Of a stretch of DNA of 32,904 nucleotides, positions 24,452-31,584 are shown piece after piece. Every line of letters begins with the position of its first letter. Position 1 is the stretch's first letter. A program made the position numbers and the translations under genes. Below the pieces are notes generated by a model, which saw only the letters and a program-made list of their open reading frames with translations, had not been told where the DNA came from and did no database searches. Source of the DNA: Chloroflexota bacterium (GTDB lineage: Bacteria > Chloroflexota > Dehalococcoidia > Lucifugimonadales > UBA3495); NCBI GenBank assembly GCA_022562335.1, contig JADFPM010000002.1, positions 1 to 32,904 of the forward strand, in the 5' to 3' direction.

Positions 24452-25314
24452 GCAAGAAAAATCCGGAATACGACTTCAAATGGTGCCCCGGTTGTGGTGA
24501 CTTTGGCGTCCGCCGGGCAATAGAATTTGCCATGATCAACCGATTGGAAGAGACCGGGTTGCCCATGGAAAATAACGTGGTCATAGCCGGCATCGGTTGC
24601 TCGGGAAACTTGGTGCACCTGATAGAGGGCAGCCAACCCTACGCCTTCCATGGCATCCACGGCCGGTCCCTACCCATCGCCTTTGGCACCAAGATGGCTC
24701 GCCCAGACCTGAACGTGATGGTGGTGGCCGGAGACGGAGACTTCTTGAGTATCGGCGCGGAGCACATCGGTCCACAGGCGGCCAGGAACCTGAACATCTG
24801 CGCCGTGATCATGGACAACGGGGTTTACGGCCTCACCAAAGGCCAGAGTTCACCCACAACCCAATTGGGAGTGATCACCAGTTCCACCCCCTATGGCAAG
24901 ATCGAGTCGGAGATCAACCCTCTTGAACTGTACCTGACTCTGGGCGTTTCATTCATTGCCTCCGGTTTCTCCAGCCAACCCCGGCCGCTGGCTGATCTGA
25001 TCACCAAGGGCATGGACCATGCCGGCTTCTCCATCATTCACGTTCAGTCACCCTGCACCGCTTACAACGATACCTTTGAACAGTTGAAGGGGAACGTCAA
25101 AAAGGGCATCGAGCCGACGTTGTGGAATGTCCCCGAAGACCACGACCCCAGCGACAAGGCTGCGGCCCACGATCTGCTGCAACAGGGCGGGATTCCCGTT
25201 GGCGTCGTCTACAATGACGAAAGCCGGCTTTCCCTGGACCAGCAAGTGGAGCAAATGTGGGAGAAGACCACCCCCAAGAGCGTGGACGAATTGATGGACG
25301 CGTTCAAGTTCTAG
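24448..25314 (+). CDS. korB: 2-oxoacid:ferredoxin oxidoreductase, beta subunit
   Basis: Thiamine-diphosphate-binding partner of KorA. The TPP motif is GDGD (95-98) with the downstream N124 (IMDNGVYGLTKGQ). Four Cys likely to hold a [4Fe-4S] cluster are visible: C13 and C16 (WCPGCGDFG), C51 (GIGCSGN) and C203 (QSPCTAYND). At 288 residues it has the normal KorB length. The GTG start overlaps the korA stop. A perfect palindrome 36 bp after the stop may act as a terminator. Confidence 0.95.
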   Translation: MSKKNPEYDFKWCPGCGDFGVRRAIEFAMINRLEETGLPMENNVVIAGIGCSGNLVHLIEGSQPYAFHGIHGRSLPIAFGTKMARPDLNVMVVAGDGDFLSIGAEHIGPQAARNLNICAVIMDNGVYGLTKGQSSPTTQLGVITSSTPYGKIESEINPLELYLTLGVSFIASGFSSQPRPLADLITKGMDHAGFSIIHVQSPCTAYNDTFEQLKGNVKKGIEPTLWNVPEDHDPSDKAAAHDLLQQGGIPVGVVYNDESRLSLDQQVEQMWEKTTPKSVDELMDAFKF

Positions 25315-25350
25315 CCAGGCCTATAAAAGATCGAAATCGTCGATGGTATG

Positions 25351-25379
25351 GTAGGGGCGAGGTTGAAACTCGCCCCTAC
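25351..25379. repeat. Perfect 11-bp-arm palindrome (REP-like), possible bidirectional terminator
   Basis: GTAGGGGCGAG and CTCGCCCCTAC pair perfectly around the loop GTTGAAA. Very similar GTAGGGGCG-type palindromes are, from memory, dispersed in cyanobacterial and Chloroflexota genomes. It lies between the convergent korB and sigma-factor genes, where it could end transcription from both sides. Confidence 0.75.
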
Positions 25380-25427
25380 GTCATTCGTTGGGATACGTGA
25401 TCAAAAGAACCCGTGTCCCCATGGCGT

Positions 25428-25964
25428 TCATACCTGCTGCTGCTGTTGACTCAGGTACCCTTGCAGGTGTTGGCGCAGCAGCACCCGGCCCCGGTGCAAC
25501 CTGGCCTTCAACGATGAAACCGATATCTTCAATGCCTCGGCCGCTTCCTCGTTGCTGAGTCCCTGAACATCGCGCAGCACCACGGCGGTCTTCAGGTTGT
25601 CGGCCAGCATATCCAGCCCCTCCTGCAAGTGTTCCCTTAGCTCCGTGTTCAGCGCCTGCCGCTCGGGCCCTTCCGCCGGGCTGACCAGTTGAACTTCATC
25701 GTAACCAGACTGGGTCAAAGTCCGTTTATTTTTGTCCTTGCGGAGCTTCATCAGGGCGGCGTTGACGGCGATCCGGTAAAGCCAGGTGCTCACCTTGGAC
25801 TCGCCCCGGAATTTTTCGAAATTCCGGTACGCGGATAAAAAGGCGTCTTGGGCCGCCTCTTCGGCGTCGGCATGATTGCTCAATACCCGGTAGGTCAAGT
25901 TATATACGAAGTCGCCATACTCCTCTACAATGCTTTCGAATTCTAGTTGGGCTTGGGCTTCCAT
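25428..25964 (-). CDS. RNA polymerase ECF-type sigma factor
   Basis: Extracytoplasmic-function sigma factor of 178 residues. Region 2 is visible as YGDFVYNLTYRVLSNHADAEE...TWLYRIAVN, and region 4 as LRDVQGLSNEEAAEALKISVSSLKARLHRGR, with a charged linker between them. The C-terminus ends in SQQQQQV, encoded by a short CAG/CAA run that could slip. A zinc-finger anti-sigma gene is divergent upstream, which names its likely partner. Promoter-like elements and two direct repeats precede the gene. The regulon is unknown. Confidence 0.93.
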   Translation of the reverse strand: MEAQAQLEFESIVEEYGDFVYNLTYRVLSNHADAEEAAQDAFLSAYRNFEKFRGESKVSTWLYRIAVNAALMKLRKDKNKRTLTQSGYDEVQLVSPAEGPERQALNTELREHLQEGLDMLADNLKTAVVLRDVQGLSNEEAAEALKISVSSLKARLHRGRVLLRQHLQGYLSQQQQQV

Positions 25965-25985
25965 AACCTACCAATTCCGGGCAGA

Positions 25986-26019
25986 GTGCATCTAAAGTAC
26001 CTACATTGTGCATCTAAAG
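25986..26019. promoter_or_regulatory. Two 12-bp direct repeats upstream of the sigma-factor gene
   Basis: GTGCATCTAAAG occurs identically at 25986-25997 and 26008-26019, 22 bp apart (about two helical turns), so both copies face the same side of DNA. They lie 22-55 bp before the sigma ATG, over or just after its predicted transcription start, which is where a repressor would sit. Confidence 0.6.
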
Positions 26020-26020
26020 G

Positions 26021-26050
26021 AATATAGTTGTCTATTACGGCTGAAGACAA
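26021..26050 (-). promoter_or_regulatory. Putative promoter of the ECF sigma gene
   Basis: On the minus strand, TTGTCT (26045-26050), an 18-bp spacer and TATATT (26021-26026). The start point would fall near 26014, inside the upstream copy of the 12-bp direct repeat. The -35 is imperfect. Confidence 0.4.
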
Positions 26051-26175
26051 GTGAATGGAGCATAAAAGAGATGTTCCGGGGCCGTGAGTCCGGCGTGCCG
26101 TCAAGTTGCCCGCGGCTGTTAATTTTGTGGTTGTCAGTATGGAAAGATTTCTAACATAGAGCTGGAGTCGATGAA

Positions 26176-26439
26176 GTGTTAGGCGTGTTTGGCAGGTTAT
26201 TTAACCGTGGGGAAGTCGATTGTGACGATGTCCAACGCATGTCGTCGGATTACATCGAGGAGCAATTGCCCTCAAAAAAACTTGCGTCAGTACAAAACCA
26301 CCTGGCCGGTTGCGGCCCCTGCCGCGCGTTTGTGGAAACCCTGGCCACCACCATCGGTTTGCTTGGCCGGCTTCCTAGGGTGTCCCTTCCGCCGTCCTTC
26401 AAAAACGACTTGTATGAAAAGATACGGGGCCGGCGTTAA
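26176..26439 (+). CDS. Zinc-finger anti-sigma factor (ZAS type)
   Basis: An 87-residue soluble protein with the HxxxCxxC zinc motif (NHLAGCGPCRAF), preceded by a helix with an acidic/Cys segment (EVDCDDVQRMSSDYIEEQLP). This is the layout of anti-sigma factors such as RsrA and ChrR N-domains. No membrane segment is visible, so it would act in the cytoplasm, possibly sensing redox state or zinc. The start is GTG 26176 with GGAG about 9 nt upstream. It is divergent from the ECF sigma gene, its likely target. Confidence 0.8.
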   Translation: MLGVFGRLFNRGEVDCDDVQRMSSDYIEEQLPSKKLASVQNHLAGCGPCRAFVETLATTIGLLGRLPRVSLPPSFKNDLYEKIRGRR

Positions 26440-26472
26440 ACCGGTTGATCTCCAGCGAATCTCCGTAACCGC

Positions 26473-27015
26473 CTAGCCGCTCTCACTCAGTTCTTCTTCC
26501 AACGATTGGAATTTGGAAGGGCATTTCACCAGAATGTCGTCGGCCTGAAAGACATTGTCCGTGCCATAACTCCCCTGAAGGATGATCTCCGAATGGGGAT
26601 TGAAGAACAGGTCGGGTAGAACGCCGACATAGGACGCCCTCAGTTGCTGTCCGTCCAGCCCCGCCCCCTCGTCGGTCAACTGGAAGTGAGACAGGGTTGA
26701 CTGATCCTGCCGCAAGAAAGAACCTTCCACCAACTTTCCCGATACCCGCAATATGCGCCCGTCTTGGACCGCGTCCCGTTCCATGAACTCGCTAACGGTC
26801 AAAAAATAAAGAGCGTTGCCTGGGAAAGCGGCATATATCATGTACCCCAACGACAACACCACCACCGTGCCCAGTATCAAGAACCGGACGCGGTTGGTAT
26901 TGGACGAAGCGCCAAAGGATTCCTCCGCTTCGTCTTGGGAAACGCTGTCTTCGTAGTCGCTGGCCAATGTTTGTCTCCCGTGGTTTTTGGTGGGAATCAT
27001 GGCCGGGCTTGCCAT
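26473..27015 (-). CDS. ccmE: Cytochrome c maturation protein CcmE (heme chaperone), Cys-type
   Basis: Membrane-anchored heme carrier of system I cytochrome c biogenesis. One N-terminal transmembrane helix (about 43-64) follows a ~42-residue polar leader. The OB-fold then shows RVSGKLVEGSF, LRASYVGVLPDLF and EIILQGSYG. The heme-binding motif reads ILVKCPSKF: C165 replaces the canonical His and F169 the canonical Tyr of HxxxY. Cys-type CcmE proteins (CxxxY) are known from some bacteria and archaea; here it is CxxxF. The start ATG 27015 has a TATAAT box 9 nt upstream. It follows ccmD on the same strand. Confidence 0.92.
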   Translation of the reverse strand: MASPAMIPTKNHGRQTLASDYEDSVSQDEAEESFGASSNTNRVRFLILGTVVVLSLGYMIYAAFPGNALYFLTVSEFMERDAVQDGRILRVSGKLVEGSFLRQDQSTLSHFQLTDEGAGLDGQQLRASYVGVLPDLFFNPHSEIILQGSYGTDNVFQADDILVKCPSKFQSLEEELSESG

Positions 27016-27024
27016 GCTTGTTTA

Positions 27025-27030
27025 ATTATA
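27025..27030 (-). promoter_or_regulatory. -10 box immediately before ccmE
   Basis: TATAAT on the minus strand is a perfect -10. Nine bases separate it from the ccmE ATG, so the mRNA would have almost no leader. The -35 region is poor. It suggests ccmE can be transcribed apart from ccmABCD. Confidence 0.4.
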
Positions 27031-27106
27031 CGCCGATCAGCCCAAATTGGATCAGGCGTCAGCCTTCAAACGGTCTTGCGTTCATCGCCACGGCCCTCAC
27101 CCAGCC

Positions 27107-27295
27107 CTAATCATCATCCATTGCCTGTCTCAACTCTTCGATCTCCCGGCGCAGGTCTTGCTGGCGCCGGGAGATCCAGAAAGCATATACGAAGAAAACC
27201 GCCCAACTCACCGCGAGGGCAGCGAATAGGTATGGAAGGTTCTCCGGCGGCAGTTGGACTTGCAGCAATTGGATCTGTAGCAACGCAAATGGCAT
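27107..27295 (-). CDS. ccmD: CcmD-like small membrane protein
   Basis: A 62-residue protein with one transmembrane helix (LPYLFAALAVSWAVFFVYAF), followed by a basic/charged helix (WISRRQQDLRREIEELRQ). This is the shape and position of CcmD, which helps release holo-CcmE from the CcmABC complex. It lies directly after ccmC, 19 bp past its stop. Sequence conservation of CcmD is low in general, so the call rests on topology and context. Confidence 0.8.
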   Translation of the reverse strand: MPFALLQIQLLQVQLPPENLPYLFAALAVSWAVFFVYAFWISRRQQDLRREIEELRQAMDDD

Positions 27296-27314
27296 AGATC
27301 ACCACACCGGCGGG

Positions 27315-28073
27315 CTAGGTTTCCGCCTGAGACCTTCTCAGGGCTAACCTCACTTGCCGCAACCGGTCCTCAGAATCCATTATGGACATCCTCTCGGCCA
27401 CCAGATAGGCGAAAAAGACCAGGAAAGTCAGGAAGGAAAATAACAACACGCCATACATGGTCGAGTTCAGCGAGCCGGCCCCGGCCAGTGGCCCCACCAC
27501 CGGCGAGGGATGGATCGAGCGCCACCAGATCACCGAATAGTAGACGATGGGGACATCTACGAAACCCACGATGCCCACCACCGCGGCGTAGATCTGCCCC
27601 TGTTGCCGGCTGGGAGCGTAGGAGCGGATCATCAGGTAGGCCACGTAGATCAGCCAAAGGATCAGGGTGGTGGTCAGACGCGGTTCCCAGGTCCACCAGG
27701 TGTTCCAGATCGGCCGGGCCCAAATGACGCCGGTGATCAGGGCGAGGGTCACAAATACCACTCCGACTTCGGCGGACGCGTGGGCCAGCCTGTCCCAAAC
27801 CGGGTTGCGCCTGACCAAGAACACCACGCTGGCCAAAAAGACCACGAAGAAGGCCAGGAACGACATGACCGCGATGGGCACGTGAAAATAGAATATCCGC
27901 TGCACGTGGCCCAAGACGGAATCGGTGGGGGCAACCATCAGCATCAGGTACAGGTCGGCCAAGATCAACACTCCGGCCAAGACTAAAAGCAACTGGCGGA
28001 AGCCATATCTGGCGCCATGGCGGTCTTTCCTAACCTGACCAGCGCCTTCCGATTCGCCTGCCCGTGCAACCAT
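27315..28073 (-). CDS. ccmC: Cytochrome c biogenesis protein CcmC (heme delivery)
   Basis: Integral membrane protein that hands heme to CcmE. The start ATG 28073 (MVARAGESEG) lies 5 nt after the ccmB stop, with GGAGG about 10 nt upstream; longer frames upstream are ccmB shadow. The 252-residue protein has about six transmembrane helices. The heme-handling Trp-rich motif is WNTWWTWEPRLTTTLILW, flanked by the conserved His residues in FYFHVPIA and WRSIHPSP. It ends in a charged tail. The operon order ccmA-B-C-D fits system I. Confidence 0.95.
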   Translation of the reverse strand: MVARAGESEGAGQVRKDRHGARYGFRQLLLVLAGVLILADLYLMLMVAPTDSVLGHVQRIFYFHVPIAVMSFLAFFVVFLASVVFLVRRNPVWDRLAHASAEVGVVFVTLALITGVIWARPIWNTWWTWEPRLTTTLILWLIYVAYLMIRSYAPSRQQGQIYAAVVGIVGFVDVPIVYYSVIWWRSIHPSPVVGPLAGAGSLNSTMYGVLLFSFLTFLVFFAYLVAERMSIMDSEDRLRQVRLALRRSQAET

Positions 28074-28078
28074 CCGGT

Positions 28079-28753
28079 TTATTCCTCCGTCACTACCGAA
28101 AAAACCCATGGACATATTACCAGAAACAAGGCGTCGAAAATGCCCAATAGCGGCAGCCACCGGTTCAATCCCACGCTGGTTTCCCCGCCAACGGCCACGG
28201 TGGTCAACTGCACCGCTCCAATGATCACCGGCATTATCACCGGAAAGAACAACACCGGCAGCATCAACTCCCTGGACCGGGTCTGGACCGCGATGGCCGA
28301 AAATAGCGTGCCCACCAAGGCAAAACCCAGGGTGGCCAGTACGATGGTTGCCGCCAATATCCACGACAGGACGGAAAATCCCAGCAGGACGGCGAATACG
28401 GGGAGCAGCACCGACTCCACCAGCAGCATGAAAAAGAAGCTGGCCAGGGCCTTTCCCAGAAAGATGGAATCGCGGCTCACCGGCGCCAGAAGCAGCCCCT
28501 CCAGACCCCCCTGTTCCTTCTCCCGCACGAAGGTCCGGTTCATAGCCAAGACGCCGGCAAAAGAATAAGCCACCCATAGGATCCCCGGCGCCAGGGTGGC
28601 GATCTGTTCAGATGACACGTTCAGAGCGAAGTTGAAGATCACCGCCACCAGCAGCCCAAACACCCCAACGGAGATCACCAGATCCTTGGACCGGATCTCC
28701 AAGAGGATATCCTTCCAAAACAGAACCAGGATGGGCTGGATGAATGCCGTCAC
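28079..28753 (-). CDS. ccmB: Heme exporter permease CcmB
   Basis: Membrane subunit of the CcmAB ABC transporter needed to release holo-CcmE. The start is GTG 28753 (VTAFIQPILVLFWKD), which overlaps the ccmA stop as GTGA and has GGAGA 7 nt upstream. This gives 224 residues, the usual length. About six hydrophobic helices are visible. Family-typical segments are FVREKEQGGLEGLLLAPVSR and LPVLFFPVIMPVIIGAV. Confidence 0.95.
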   Translation of the reverse strand: MTAFIQPILVLFWKDILLEIRSKDLVISVGVFGLLVAVIFNFALNVSSEQIATLAPGILWVAYSFAGVLAMNRTFVREKEQGGLEGLLLAPVSRDSIFLGKALASFFFMLLVESVLLPVFAVLLGFSVLSWILAATIVLATLGFALVGTLFSAIAVQTRSRELMLPVLFFPVIMPVIIGAVQLTTVAVGGETSVGLNRWLPLLGIFDALFLVICPWVFSVVTEE

Positions 28754-29451
28754 CGTCCGGTCTCCGTCTCGCCGGTTGGCAGGGGTCGGTCTTCGCCGAT
28801 ACGGACCTTTCCGTTGGTCATGTGCCCCAGGGAGCCCGGCCACGATTTAACCAACTCCAGGTTGTGGGTGGTCATCACGACCGACCTCCCGGACCCAGTC
28901 CACCGGGTTATCAAATCACCCAACATGGCCACCGAAGGGCCGTCCAGGCCAACCTCGGGCTCGTCCAAAAGCAAGAGCCGCGGGTCGTGCAGCAGGGCAC
29001 GAGCAAGGGAAACCCTTCTTTGCATGCCGTTGGAAAGGGTGCGCACCCGATGGCCCGCCCGGTGTTCCAGGCCGACCTGGGCAAGCATCTCCATGGCCTT
29101 TTTCCGAGGGTCTTGCAGGCGAAACAGCCTTCCGTAGAAAACCAGGTTTTCCAAGCAGGTGAGATCGCCGTGGAGGAAGGTGTTGTGCCCAACCACACCC
29201 ACGCACCGGCGGACCTGGGTGGCCTGCCGCTTCAGGTCAAAACCGGCGATGGAGACGGCCCCGGAATCGGGCCTGACCTGGGTGGAGAGTATTCTAAGCA
29301 GGGTGGTTTTGCCCGAACCGTTGGGGCCGAACAACACCAGCAGTTCGCCCCAATCAAGGGTCAGGTCTAAATCCCAGAGAACCGGCCAATCCCCGAAACT
29401 TTTCTCCAGCCCCTGGACGCTAACGGCTAAATCCGCCTTGGCACGTGACAC
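28750..29451 (-). CDS. ccmA: Heme exporter ATP-binding protein CcmA
   Basis: ABC ATPase that energises CcmB. Walker A is GPNGSGKTTLL, the ABC signature LSNGMQRRVSLARAL (a CcmA-like variant of LSGGQ), Walker B LLLLDEPEVGLD, and the switch His TTHNLE. The start is set at GTG 29451 (VSRAKADLAVSV) with AGGAG 6 nt upstream, giving 233 residues. A GTG at 29469 would add six. It is the first gene of ccmABCD. ccmF, ccmG and ccmH are not in the window. Confidence 0.94.
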   Translation of the reverse strand: MSRAKADLAVSVQGLEKSFGDWPVLWDLDLTLDWGELLVLFGPNGSGKTTLLRILSTQVRPDSGAVSIAGFDLKRQATQVRRCVGVVGHNTFLHGDLTCLENLVFYGRLFRLQDPRKKAMEMLAQVGLEHRAGHRVRTLSNGMQRRVSLARALLHDPRLLLLDEPEVGLDGPSVAMLGDLITRWTGSGRSVVMTTHNLELVKSWPGSLGHMTNGKVRIGEDRPLPTGETETGR

Positions 29452-29535
29452 GGCCCACTCCTGGGCCACCGGCCTTATCGGTGATCCACGCCGGTTCCGG
29501 CTGCTCGGCCAAAGCTAACGGTCAGGGGTCAGGGG

Positions 29536-30180
29536 CTAGGCGCTGTCCCTGATGTAGCTTAAGACGGCTTGTACCCGGGGATGGAGTGGCCCATTGTGGC
29601 TGAGAGTGAGCTCTTGATAGATCGCGTTGATGTAGTTTTCAACCGACTTAGTGCCCAGCACCAGCTTTTCGGCGATGGCGGAATTATTATACCCTTGGGC
29701 CATCATGGTAAGCACCTCCTGTTGCCGCGGCGTCAAGCCGGCGGTAAGGGAGCCCTTGCGCGGTTTCATGCCGTTGACCACCGTGGGGTCCATGACGACC
29801 AAACCGGATGCGGCCCCTTCGATGGCTCTCACCAAGGCGCCGGCGTCGCTCACCGATTGCTTCAGCAGATACGACCACCCGGAATATTCTTCGGCCGCGA
29901 TCAGGTTGAGGTACTCCCGCTCCTTGTGGGCTGACAAGATGATCATGCCCATATCGTTATGGGCTTCCTTGATCGCCCTGCCTGCGGCGATCCCATTGGG
30001 CTCGCTGCCCAACTCGATGTCCATCAGGACGACATCTGGATTAAGCCGGTCCGCGCTCTCGATCGCGGATTCGCCGTCGGACACTGCCCCCACCACCTCC
30101 ATGTCATCCAGCGAATCCAGGGATATCTTTAGCATGTCCCGAAAAAGTCCCTCGTCCTCTACGATAAGTACGTTAACCAT
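29536..30180 (-). CDS. NarL/FixJ-type response regulator
   Basis: Two-component regulator of 214 residues. The receiver domain (1-125) has the acidic pair near VEDEG (D9), phospho-acceptor D54 (VVLMDIELG), S83 (IILSAHK) and K107 (LLKQS). The LuxR-type HTH follows at about 148-195 (LTPRQQEVLTMMAQGYNNSAIAEKL...SVENYINAIYQEL). No histidine kinase is encoded next to it, so it is an orphan in this window. The start ATG has AAGGA about 8 nt upstream, and a sigma70-like promoter lies ~75 bp upstream. It is 84 bp upstream of ccmA on the same strand, but has its own promoter, so control of ccm is possible but unproven. Confidence 0.94.
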   Translation of the reverse strand: MVNVLIVEDEGLFRDMLKISLDSLDDMEVVGAVSDGESAIESADRLNPDVVLMDIELGSEPNGIAAGRAIKEAHNDMGMIILSAHKEREYLNLIAAEEYSGWSYLLKQSVSDAGALVRAIEGAASGLVVMDPTVVNGMKPRKGSLTAGLTPRQQEVLTMMAQGYNNSAIAEKLVLGTKSVENYINAIYQELTLSHNGPLHPRVQAVLSYIRDSA

Positions 30181-30252
30181 TCAGCCGTCCTTGATGGAAA
30201 CCCATCTACCCGGTCCCCGCCCGCACGATATCCACGAGAGGGCCTTTATTCG

Positions 30253-30281
30253 ATTTTAAATATGGGTTTTCGTTAAAGCAA
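30253..30281 (-). promoter_or_regulatory. Putative promoter of the response regulator gene
   Basis: On the minus strand, TTGCTT (30276-30281), a 17-bp spacer and TAAAAT (30253-30258). This predicts a ~70-nt leader. The remainder of the 30181-30552 gap holds a terminator-like hairpin of the SDR gene and nothing else I can name. Confidence 0.5.
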
Positions 30282-30483
30282 TGTCATTGGCTGAATCGTC
30301 ATGGTTCAGGTCCGGTCCCTCCCATCCGCCACGGAACGCCCAATAACGTCTTGCCGAATTACGGTTAACCCCATTTGGGAATTTTCACACATCCCGGCGC
30401 CAACGAATCCCGAGACTACGGTTTCCTGCTCCGTCCTCTCCACCTAGGGTTTGCCAAGCTTTGAGGCGCACGTGAACGCAAAC

Positions 30484-30513
30484 AAGCCCCATGAATCAAA
30501 ACCATTGGGCTTT
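30484..30513 (-). terminator. Terminator-like hairpin downstream of the SDR gene
   Basis: On the minus strand, AAAGCCCA pairs with TGGGGCTT (one bulge), followed by the T-rich TGTTTGC. It lies 40-70 bp beyond the SDR stop. The T-tract is short. Confidence 0.45.
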
Positions 30514-30552
30514 CCCCGCTTGCCCGATACAAAAGGGGTTTCCAGGGGCGTA

Positions 30553-31347
30553 CTAGGGGGTTTTGATGCTTACGCCGCCGTCCACCGCCCAGGTCTGGCC
30601 GGTGATATAGGCGGCCGCCGGTGACGCCAGGAAAACCGCCAGGTATCCCGGCTCCTTCAACCGTCCCACCCGGCCCAGGGGGACCGTACCCTTGGCCGCT
30701 TCATCCCTGGCTTGATAGGCTTCCGCCGACATCTGATCGGGGTCGGGAAACGACCCGGGTGCGATGGCGTTCACCCGTATCCCGTAGGGGGCCCATTCCT
30801 GGGCCAAACTCTCGGTGAACCGCATAACCCCGGCTTTGGAGGCATCATAGGCCGACGAGAGCGCCCGTCCTCTGAATGAGGCCCACCCGGAGACGTTGAT
30901 CACGCATCCCTGCCGCCGCTCCAAAAAGTGGGCGCCCATGGCGCGGCAACCTTGAAAAGCCTCGGTAAGGTTGATATTCACCACGTGATGCCATTCCTCT
31001 TCGGTCATCCCCGGCGTGTCGCTGCCGGGCAATTGCACCACGGGTTTGCGTATCGAATCGCCGACACAGGTGACCAGAATGTCCACGTGGCCAAATTCGG
31101 CCAGGGTCCGGCGCGCTATCTCATCCATATCGGCCGCCTTGGTGGCGTCGCCGTTCAACGGCAGCGCCGACCGGCCCATGGCCCGGACCTCCTCCGCGAC
31201 CTTGGCGACATGGGTGGGGGTGAAACCCACGATCGCGACATCTACGCCGGCCTCGGCCAAGGCCAGGGCGATACCTTTGCCGATGCCTCGGCCCGCGCCC
31301 ACCACCAACGCTTTTTGACCGGTGATCTCAAACTCGGGAAGGCTCAT
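30553..31347 (-). CDS. SDR-family NAD(P)-dependent oxidoreductase
   Basis: Short-chain dehydrogenase of 264 residues. The cofactor loop is VVGAGRGIGKGIA. The catalytic Ser (INVSGWAS), Tyr and Lys (SAYDASKAG) are all present. The usual NNAG segment is replaced by TCVGDS. The end GQTWAVDGGVS is typical of the classical family (FabG-like). The start ATG 31347 is chosen because GGAG lies 6 nt before it; an ATG two codons upstream abuts GGAG too closely. Divergent from a zinc-type MDR dehydrogenase, with an FAH-family gene beyond, which suggests small-molecule catabolism. The substrate is unknown. Confidence 0.9.
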   Translation of the reverse strand: MSLPEFEITGQKALVVGAGRGIGKGIALALAEAGVDVAIVGFTPTHVAKVAEEVRAMGRSALPLNGDATKAADMDEIARRTLAEFGHVDILVTCVGDSIRKPVVQLPGSDTPGMTEEEWHHVVNINLTEAFQGCRAMGAHFLERRQGCVINVSGWASFRGRALSSAYDASKAGVMRFTESLAQEWAPYGIRVNAIAPGSFPDPDQMSAEAYQARDEAAKGTVPLGRVGRLKEPGYLAVFLASPAAAYITGQTWAVDGGVSIKTP

Positions 31348-31461
31348 TTCCATCTCCAAGAGGTTTGCCCGCCGGCGCGGATAAACCCAGATTCTGCCGG
31401 GGTCCGATTTGGCGGAAGTGTAGCCGACGCTGCAAGGCCCAGTCAACGGAGTCCAATATCT

Positions 31462-31491
31462 TTGACGGCCCGTGCCGCCCAGGATTAAGAT
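31462..31491 (+). promoter_or_regulatory. Putative promoter of the MDR dehydrogenase
   Basis: TTGACG (31462-31467), an 18-bp spacer and TAAGAT (31486-31491). It lies in the 237-bp divergent SDR/MDR region and predicts a ~85-nt leader. Confidence 0.4.
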
Positions 31492-31584
31492 TCGGTAGAT
31501 TTTTCCGCACACCGGAATTGAGCTGGCGCGCAATGACCCGCCGGCCGAAGGCCCGCGGCCACATCACGACTAGGAGGCGAATCC

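Noticed and set aside
25430..25450. CAG/CTG triplet run as a microsatellite
   Set aside because: It is only four to five codons at the C-terminus of the sigma factor, too short to call a repeat locus.
28074..28577. Long N-terminal extension of CcmC
   Set aside because: This part of the frame is a Gly/Arg-rich shadow of ccmB; a good ribosome site supports the start at 28073.
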